Source: Pseudoalteromonas holothuriae (lineage in GTDB: Bacteria; Pseudomonadota; Gammaproteobacteria; Enterobacterales; Alteromonadaceae). Taken from it: a DNA stretch of 64,000 nt. Below, piece by piece: positions 58,429 through 64,000 of this stretch; position 1 is the first letter of the stretch, and each line of letters begins with the position of its first letter. Location of the stretch: assembly GCF_945859825.1 (NCBI RefSeq), contig NZ_CAMAPC010000007.1, positions 62,001 to 126,000 of the forward strand. The letters run 5' to 3'. The notes under the pieces were generated by a model that worked only from the letters and a program-made list of their open reading frames with translations, was not told where the DNA came from and ran no database searches. The position numbers and the translations under genes are program-made.

Positions 58429-58442
58429 TATTGTATACAATA
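58429..58442. promoter_or_regulatory. Perfect palindromic operator TATTGTATACAATA
   Basis: A 14-base perfect palindrome in the divergent promoter between the deaminase and dehydrogenase genes, 44 bases before the deaminase ATG. The form is typical of FadR/FCD GntR operators. A one-mismatch relative (ATTGCATACAAT) lies at 1886 next to the only GntR regulator in this window. Confidence 0.65.
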
Positions 58443-58637
58443 ATCAATATGCAAATAAAATAATTATTTTTGTTCATGCTTAAACACTCAACAAAAAACA
58501 TTCAATATATTGTTTTATAAGTGATATATCATTTTTGATATCGCTTAAATAAATACTTTAAACACTGAAAAGTACACATGCAATTTGAACATTTATTGAG
58601 TTAAATATCCCAAAATTTGATGGCGCAGGAAAAGTGC

Positions 58638-59879
58638 ATGATAAAAAACAAACAGAAAATTGCCGTGATCGGCGCAGGTATTATCGGGCTTTGCAATGCA
58701 AAAAAGCTGCAAGATTTAGGCTACCATGTCACCCTATTTGATGATAAAGGCATAGCTGAATGTTGCTCTAAAGGTAATGCCGGCCACTTTGCTACTGAGC
58801 AGGTTTTTCCACTGGCAAATAAAAACTTGTTACCCAAACTACCAAGTATGTTGTTAAACCCTAATAGTGCACTGGCTATCCATTGGCGATACCTGTTTAA
58901 AATACTGCCTTGGTTTGGGCGCTTTGTATTCAACATGCGTAGTAAATCGTTTGATGCACACACCCAAGCAATTAGAGCGCTCAATGAAAATGCCTTATCA
59001 GCGTATGAAGATCTGCTCACTGATAGTGACTATCAATCATTGATCATTAAAAAAGGCTCTTTACTAACTTTCGAGAGAACCAAAAAGGCAGAAATAGAAA
59101 AGATCTATACTCGCTACCAAGAACAGAATATTGCGGTTCGTTGGCTTAGCAAAAAAGAACTGCATAAACTCGAACCAAACCTCAATGAACTGATCACTGA
59201 TGCACTCTACTTTACTGATGTGGGTCACAGCGTGGAACCTCATAAATTATGTCTACATATTTTTGACTTGTTCAAAGCCGGTGGTGGTGAATTTTTACAA
59301 ACAGCTATTAAAACCTTGTCACCTCAAACCGTCATACACGCAACAACTGATGCAGACGAAACGTATCAATTTGATAAAGTAGTTATTTGTACAGGAGCTT
59401 GGAGTAAACCCCTTGCCAAGCAGCTTGGATTTAAAGTACCGTTAGATACTGAACGGGGTTACCATGCAATGCTTAATAAGCACCATATTTTATCTCGCCC
59501 AATTGCATCCGCTGAAAGGCAATTTATTATCACCCCTATGCAGCAAGGTTTGCGTTTGGCAGGAACGGTTGAATTTGCAGGATTACATGCCCCTGAGCAC
59601 ACTCAGCGCGCAACTATGCTACTAGAACACGCAAAAAAGTTACTTCCTGATGTTGAAAAGTGTCAGGTGCAACATACTTGGATGGGTTGCAGGCCATCTT
59701 TACCTGATTCACTGCCTGTGATCAGTTCGCACCCAAATTGTGAAAATATATTTTTCGCGTTTGGCCACCAGCATCTAGGCCTAACTCAAGCAGCTATTAC
59801 AGCAAAATTAATCGCTCAGCTATGTCAAGGCGAGTCACCCTGCCTCGATTTAACCCCATATAGAATTGATAGATTTTAG
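58638..59879 (+). CDS. FAD-dependent D-hydroxyproline dehydrogenase (DadA-like)
   Basis: 413 residues from the ATG at 58638, chosen because AGGA lies eight bases upstream; the frame is open to a TTG at 58617. The N-terminal FAD motif is KIAVIGAGIIGLCNAKKL; the glycine-oxidase-type C-terminal part includes SLPDSLPVISSHPNCEN then FGHQHLGLTQAA. It belongs to the DadA/glycine oxidase family and, in this cluster, should oxidise cis-4-hydroxy-D-proline to the pyrroline acid, passing electrons to the membrane quinone pool or oxygen. The divergent start shares the operator region with the deaminase. Confidence 0.88.
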   Translation: MIKNKQKIAVIGAGIIGLCNAKKLQDLGYHVTLFDDKGIAECCSKGNAGHFATEQVFPLANKNLLPKLPSMLLNPNSALAIHWRYLFKILPWFGRFVFNMRSKSFDAHTQAIRALNENALSAYEDLLTDSDYQSLIIKKGSLLTFERTKKAEIEKIYTRYQEQNIAVRWLSKKELHKLEPNLNELITDALYFTDVGHSVEPHKLCLHIFDLFKAGGGEFLQTAIKTLSPQTVIHATTDADETYQFDKVVICTGAWSKPLAKQLGFKVPLDTERGYHAMLNKHHILSRPIASAERQFIITPMQQGLRLAGTVEFAGLHAPEHTQRATMLLEHAKKLLPDVEKCQVQHTWMGCRPSLPDSLPVISSHPNCENIFFAFGHQHLGLTQAAITAKLIAQLCQGESPCLDLTPYRIDRF

Positions 59880-59887
59880 GAGTCAAC

Positions 59888-61111
59888 ATGACAACACATG
59901 GCATTGGTACACAAACACAACAACAAGCTCTCGATACACTTGGAAATATGAGCGAAAATGTGCAACCTATTAATTATAATGAATATTTACAACGTATTGC
60001 AAACGCACAATGCTATATGCAACAAAATGGTATTGCTGCAATTTACTTAAATGCCGGCACTAATCTAAAGTACTTTACCGGCATGCAATGGTATGCAAGT
60101 GAACGTATGGTTGGCGCTATTTTACCTGCTGTAGGTAACATTGAGTTCATTGCTCCGACATTTGAAATTGGTTCATTGTTAGATTATCAAATCGTTGCAG
60201 GTCCAATAAATGATTGGCAGGAACATCAAAGTCCTTACACACTTTTTGCGCATGTTTTAAAAAAAATGGGGATCGCCGATAATGCAACCATTGGAGTCGA
60301 TGAAAGCACCGCCTTTTTTGTTGTCGATGGTATTCGACAAGCAGCGCCAGCATTGGGGCTTATCAACGCTCAACCTGTAACCGCACATTGTCGAATGCAC
60401 AAGTCAGACAATGAAATCGCCTTAATTCAACGAGCGATGGATATGACTCTAGCGGTACACAAAGCGACAGCAAGCATGCTTTGTGAAGGTATAACCACAA
60501 CAGAAGTTGAAACGTTTATTAATCAGGCTCACCAAAAAGTAGGTGCAACTGGCAACTACTTTTGCATTGTTTTATTTGGTCATGCAAGTTCATTCCCACA
60601 TGGTGTCAAAGAGCCACAAGTACTAAAGCAAGGTGACATAGTGCTGGTTGATACCGGTTGTAAGGTAGAAGGTTATCTGTCTGATATTACCAGAACGTAT
60701 GTGTTTGGCGAAGCCAATGAGCGCCAGCGCACTATTTGGCAGCATGAAAAAAATGCGCAATTGGCCGCTTTTTCAGCCGCTAAAGTAGGTAAAACATGTG
60801 GTGATGTAGATGATGCCGCACGCAGCTATTTAGCATCGCAAGGGCTTGGCCCTGACTATGACTTACCTGGCTGCCCGCACAGAACCGGTCACGGTATTGG
60901 ATTAGATATTCATGAGTGGCCTTATTTAGTCAAAGATAATCCGCAAATACTCTCACCAGGTATGTGTTTTAGCAATGAACCGATGCTAGTAGTACCAAAT
61001 GAGTTTGGGGTTCGCCTTGAAGATCACTTTTACATCACTGAGCAAGGGCCAAAGTGGTTTACTCAGCCAAGTCATAGCCTTGAAGACCCATTTGGGTTAA
61101 ATCAACTTTAA
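59888..61111 (+). CDS. Xaa-Pro peptidase, M24B family
   Basis: 407 residues. A creatinase N-terminal domain (about 45-170, with NAGTNLKYFTGMQW) is followed by a pita-bread domain with the two-metal ligands: Asp in VDTGCKVEGYLSDITRTY, His in PHRTGHGIGLDIHEWP, Glu in CFSNEPMLVV and EDHFYIT. It cleaves X-Pro or X-Hyp bonds, so it can release hydroxyproline from peptides. It follows the dehydrogenase by eight bases (AGGAGTCAAC at its start) and is surely co-transcribed. Confidence 0.93.
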   Translation: MTTHGIGTQTQQQALDTLGNMSENVQPINYNEYLQRIANAQCYMQQNGIAAIYLNAGTNLKYFTGMQWYASERMVGAILPAVGNIEFIAPTFEIGSLLDYQIVAGPINDWQEHQSPYTLFAHVLKKMGIADNATIGVDESTAFFVVDGIRQAAPALGLINAQPVTAHCRMHKSDNEIALIQRAMDMTLAVHKATASMLCEGITTTEVETFINQAHQKVGATGNYFCIVLFGHASSFPHGVKEPQVLKQGDIVLVDTGCKVEGYLSDITRTYVFGEANERQRTIWQHEKNAQLAAFSAAKVGKTCGDVDDAARSYLASQGLGPDYDLPGCPHRTGHGIGLDIHEWPYLVKDNPQILSPGMCFSNEPMLVVPNEFGVRLEDHFYITEQGPKWFTQPSHSLEDPFGLNQL

Positions 61112-61146
61112 TTTCTTTACATGTACACTGCCCAAAATATACAATT

Positions 61147-61166
61147 CATATATAAAACATATATAA
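61147..61166 (+). promoter_or_regulatory. Direct repeat CATATATAA x2 before the ParD-like gene
   Basis: Two exact 9-base units, 11 bases apart, end just before the ribosome binding site AAGGGG. Ribbon-helix-helix proteins such as ParD often bind short spaced repeats in their own promoters, so this could be an autoregulatory operator. Inference only. Confidence 0.4.
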
Positions 61167-61176
61167 GGGGTATACT

Positions 61177-61389
61177 TTGGGTATCGTGAAAATTTCTGAT
61201 GAGTTACACGAAGAATTACGTGCAACATGTCAGGTGATGTCTCGCTCCATAAACTCTCAAGCTGAGTTTTGGATAAAAATGGGCCGTTTAGCTGAACTAA
61301 ACCCTGATAAAACTTTTACTCAGTTAATTCAGGCACAGTTAGCAAAAAAGGCCAAACAACACCCTTCACAAGAGTCCTCGCATGAATGA
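61177..61389 (+). CDS. ParD-like antitoxin-family protein
   Basis: 70 residues. Start is TTG at 61177, preceded by AAGGGG at the right distance; no ATG fits. The N terminus GIVKISDELHEELRATCQVM, followed by RSINSQAEFWIKMG, is a ribbon-helix-helix fold of the ParD-like family (DUF3423), normally paired with a ParE toxin. No ParE gene follows; instead the next gene is methionine aminopeptidase, overlapping by eight bases. Confidence 0.75.
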   Translation: MGIVKISDELHEELRATCQVMSRSINSQAEFWIKMGRLAELNPDKTFTQLIQAQLAKKAKQHPSQESSHE

Positions 61390-62173
61390 CGTTATAATTA
61401 AAACCCCTGAGCAAATCGAATTAATGCAAGAGTCTGGAAGGTTGCTAGCCCAAGTGTTTTTGATGTTAGATGACATTATTAAGCCCGGCATTACAACAAT
61501 GACAGTGAACAACCTAGTTGAGCAATATATTGTTAATGAGCTTAATGCTCGACCCGCGTCTAAAGGGCAATATGGCTACCCGTTTGTGCTTAATAGCTCA
61601 ATAAATGAAGTGGTGTGCCATGGTATGCCTAGTGACTCTGACGTATTAACCGACACAGATATTATTAACTTTGATATCACGTTAGAGAAAAATGGTTTTA
61701 TCGCCGATTCAAGTAAAATGTATATAATGCCAAATGCCAGCAAAGAAGCGAAAAAACTTGTAACAGTAACCCAGCAAGCTATGTGGCAAGCTATAAAACT
61801 TGTTAAACCTGGTGCTCGCCTTGGTGATATAGGTCATATTATTGCCCAGATTGCTCATCAAAATGGTTATAGTATAGTTCGCGAGTATTGCGGACACGGC
61901 ATAGGTGAACAAATGCACGAAGCACCAAACGTGCTGCACTATGGTAAACCCAACACAGGATTAAAATTGCAAGCTGGTATGACATTCACCATTGAGCCCA
62001 TGCTCAATCAAGGTAGTGCAAAGGTCAAAACTAACAAAGATGGTTGGACTGTGGTTACCAAAGATAAGCAATTATCAGCGCAAACTGAACACACTATTTT
62101 AGTTACTAACACGGGTTATGAAGTATTAACGTTGCGAGCAGAAGAAGCAGCTCAATTATCGGCACTATTATAG
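61382..62173 (+). CDS. map: Methionine aminopeptidase, type I
   Basis: 263 residues. Complete metal and catalytic set: His80 (EVVCHGMP), Asp98 and Asp109 (INFDITLEKNGFIADSSKM), His172 (GHGIGEQMHEAP), Glu205 (FTIEPML) and Glu236 (AQTEHTIL). It removes initiator methionine. It overlaps the ParD-like gene by eight bases and is not next to rpsB-tsf, where the housekeeping map usually lies, so it is probably a second, accessory copy. Confidence 0.92.
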   Translation: MNDVIIKTPEQIELMQESGRLLAQVFLMLDDIIKPGITTMTVNNLVEQYIVNELNARPASKGQYGYPFVLNSSINEVVCHGMPSDSDVLTDTDIINFDITLEKNGFIADSSKMYIMPNASKEAKKLVTVTQQAMWQAIKLVKPGARLGDIGHIIAQIAHQNGYSIVREYCGHGIGEQMHEAPNVLHYGKPNTGLKLQAGMTFTIEPMLNQGSAKVKTNKDGWTVVTKDKQLSAQTEHTILVTNTGYEVLTLRAEEAAQLSALL

Positions 62174-62203
62174 CAAGCACTTCAAATTTAAAATTGATTC
62201 ATA

Positions 62204-62240
62204 ATAAAAAGCCCAGTAAATAATAAACTGAGCTTTTTAT
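62204..62240. terminator. Bidirectional terminator between map and the TonB receptor
   Basis: ATAAAAAGC, CAGT/ACTG inner stem and GCTTTTTAT form a hairpin flanked by an A-tract and a T-tract, between two convergent genes. Confidence 0.75.
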
Positions 62241-62259
62241 CATCTATTTTTAATTAAAA

Positions 62260-63999
62260 TTAGAACTTATAGTCAAACTTTAAATAAGCTTGACGACCAA
62301 GTGATGTATGGGTTTTAGCATCTATTCCCATTGAATCTGAAGGCATTTGTGGTGCTTCTTCATTAAACAAGTTTGCAGCCCCTACCGTCAACGTTAAATC
62401 TTTAAAGCCTATGTAACTGACAGTTGCATCGTACGTTGTCCAAGAGTCAACCTCGAACTTATTGCCAGCACTATCTGCTAAGTCATTATACGAATCAATA
62501 AAGTTAATATTTAAAGTGGCTAACCAATCATTATTTGCCCAATCAACACCCGCAGTCCAACGATATTGAGGGTGCTCGTGCTCACCGTTTAAATCTTCAC
62601 GCACTGTAGTTGTATTACCGTTTTCATCACTTTCAAACGACTGTTCTTCAAAGTTTAATGCATAAGTTAAATTGTAGTGAAACTTAAACTCACCCATATC
62701 TTGAGTGTTAAGCGCATAGGCTAAGTTAACATCAAAACCATCTGTCTCACGTCCACCGATATTAACGAATGTGTCATTAATTCTTAAAATACGCCCAATT
62801 GTGCTGCCTTGATTAGGTGCCCGTACAACAAAGTTAGGATCGGTACCACAGCAGTCAACGAGCTTTTGCGCGCCGATTTTTTTGATCAAATCTTCTTGGT
62901 CATAATTCCAATAGTCTACACCAATGCTAAAATCATCCGTTGCTTGCCAAACAACACCTAAGTTATAGTTTTCAGACTCTTCCGGCTGTAGTTTTTTGTT
63001 ACCCGCAACAACTGCTGTATACTCTGTCGGTTCACAATCGGCTTCTGCACCTGTTTGACGACAGCGTTCTTTATCAATAACTGACGGTGACTCATCCGTA
63101 CGACCTAAATGAAGCTGCACTAAAGAAGGTGCTCTAAATGCAGTCCCCCATGAACCACGAAGTACTAGCGAGTCGATGGGTGCCCAACGAAATGCTACTT
63201 TAGGGTCGGTAGTTGTTCCAAAGTCACTATAATCTTCGTGACGTATCGCCAGTTGCAGCTCTAAAGTATCAAGGACAGGAACACTAAACTCAGCAAATAC
63301 CGCAGTGTTATCTCTGTCACCATTGGCTTGAGTTGCCTCTGTACCAAAAATTTCGCCTCTTAAGTATTGCGCATCAGGGTTATCTTCAATTTTCTCGCGA
63401 CGTGATTCAAAACCAAATGCTGCAGACACATAGCCTGCACCCAGTTCAAATAGTTCACCAGAGACCGTGCCATCTAAAGACTGCATGGTTGATGAACCGT
63501 AACGTGTTGTGGTGGTCTCAAAGTACGCTAAACCTTGAGCTGTATTTGTACTTGGTTCAAACGGGTTCCATAAGCCCATATCAATGGCTTCTTGCGCTAA
63601 ACGCTTATTCGGGAACCCATCAAAGCCTTTCTCAACCGCACTTGAGCGAATTGTTGAAAAAGCAACTTCCCAGTCCCAATCTTTATAGTTACCACGTGCG
63701 CCAAGCACTGCTCGGTAATATTCTGAATCTACATCTTTTTTACGATTGCCAATATCAACTGTACGACGGCGCATGGAAATATCGACACCATGTAAAAAGT
63801 GATTAGGATCTGATGCTAACGGATGGTTTGGGTTGTCACCAAGCATTGTGAGTTCAGTAAAACTTGGACTACCTGCACCTTGAATAAATGTTGATGCATG
63901 CTGCGCCGAAAATTCAGCAAATCCTTCTACATCATCAGAGATTTCCTGAACCCCATTGTAGCTAAAGCTAAATCGCTCTGTTGAAGGTATTAAAGACAT
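62260..63999 (-). CDS. TonB-dependent receptor, C-terminal part (5' end beyond the window)
   Basis: The frame is open to the right edge; what is seen is 579 residues, most of the barrel of a large TonB-dependent receptor, ending TSLGRQAYLKFDYKF with a C-terminal Phe. The region with LGARGNYKDWDWEVAFSTIR and the RWAPIDSLVLRGSWGTAFRA motif is typical of big receptors in Alteromonadales that import oligomers such as peptides or saccharides. The plug and signal are missing. Its position next to hydroxyproline genes suggests collagen peptides as a possible ligand, which is speculation. Confidence 0.85.
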   Translation of the reverse strand: MSLIPSTERFSFSYNGVQEISDDVEGFAEFSAQHASTFIQGAGSPSFTELTMLGDNPNHPLASDPNHFLHGVDISMRRRTVDIGNRKKDVDSEYYRAVLGARGNYKDWDWEVAFSTIRSSAVEKGFDGFPNKRLAQEAIDMGLWNPFEPSTNTAQGLAYFETTTTRYGSSTMQSLDGTVSGELFELGAGYVSAAFGFESRREKIEDNPDAQYLRGEIFGTEATQANGDRDNTAVFAEFSVPVLDTLELQLAIRHEDYSDFGTTTDPKVAFRWAPIDSLVLRGSWGTAFRAPSLVQLHLGRTDESPSVIDKERCRQTGAEADCEPTEYTAVVAGNKKLQPEESENYNLGVVWQATDDFSIGVDYWNYDQEDLIKKIGAQKLVDCCGTDPNFVVRAPNQGSTIGRILRINDTFVNIGGRETDGFDVNLAYALNTQDMGEFKFHYNLTYALNFEEQSFESDENGNTTTVREDLNGEHEHPQYRWTAGVDWANNDWLATLNINFIDSYNDLADSAGNKFEVDSWTTYDATVSYIGFKDLTLTVGAANLFNEEAPQMPSDSMGIDAKTHTSLGRQAYLKFDYKF

Positions 64000-64000
64000 A

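Noticed and set aside
61177-62173. A classical ParDE toxin-antitoxin operon
   Set aside because: Only the ParD-like part is present; the partner is a complete methionine aminopeptidase with all metal ligands, not a ParE toxin.

Overview
The window looks like a chromosomal segment of a marine gammaproteobacterium of the Alteromonadales, most like Pseudoalteromonas. The basis is the low-GC sequence, the conserved core run pyrF-lapB-lapA-ihfB-rpsA-cmk-aroA-serC-gyrA followed by divergent ubiG and nrdAB, and several large TonB-dependent receptors. No phage, plasmid, CRISPR array, rRNA or tRNA was seen. Mobile DNA is limited to one decayed IS3-type orfA and three copies of a short intergenic repeat.

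Layout. 0-5.5 kb (accessory): an ornithine cyclodeaminase-family enzyme, a decayed M24 peptidase gene, a GntR/FCD regulator, a quinone oxidoreductase, two secreted proteins and a histidine-kinase remnant. 5.7-21.7 kb (core): pyrF to gyrA on the minus strand, then ubiG, a HAD phosphatase and nrdA-nrdB-ferredoxin on the plus strand behind an NrdR/DnaA-type promoter. 21.9-27 kb (zinc): YaeQ, two Zur-like boxes, a histidine-rich TonB receptor of the ZnuD type and a di-heme c-type cytochrome lipoprotein. 27.3-38 kb (stress): RNase HI, then a minus-strand set (FMN reductase, Dps, glutathionyl-hydroquinone reductase, DsbA-like) divergent from a LysR regulator, a Kef-type antiporter, a catalase gene broken by a dinucleotide frameshift, a DMT exporter, an orphan secreted protein and the IS remnant. 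38.5-47.5 kb: five co-directional genes (small alpha/beta hydrolase, acetoacetate decarboxylase-like protein, large FAD oxidoreductase, TonB receptor, 7TM hybrid histidine kinase) that look like an uncharacterised uptake/transform/sense unit. 47.7-54.7 kb: a periplasmic binding protein, ccoG behind a sigma-54 promoter, a PAS-AAA+-Fis regulator with three matching palindromes, an AraC/DJ-1 regulator, a MAPEG-like protein and RsmF. 54.9-61.1 kb: a complete 4-hydroxyproline catabolic cluster (epimerase, D-hydroxyproline dehydrogenase, pyrroline-hydroxy-carboxylate deaminase, ketoglutarate semialdehyde dehydrogenase) plus an Xaa-Pro peptidase. 61.2-64 kb: a ParD-like/methionine aminopeptidase overlapping pair and the C-terminal part of another TonB receptor.

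How it fits together. The hydroxyproline cluster would turn trans-4-hydroxy-L-proline, a collagen residue, into 2-oxoglutarate. The GntR regulator and ornithine cyclodeaminase-family enzyme at the left end may belong to the same regulon: a perfect TATTGTATACAATA palindrome in the catabolic divergent promoter has a near copy next to gntR. The stress block combines thiol, quinone and peroxide defences. The most novel-looking items are the 38.5-47.5 kb cluster and the sigma-54 regulator/ccoG circuit. All functional assignments come from reading the sequence and family knowledge; no searches were run.
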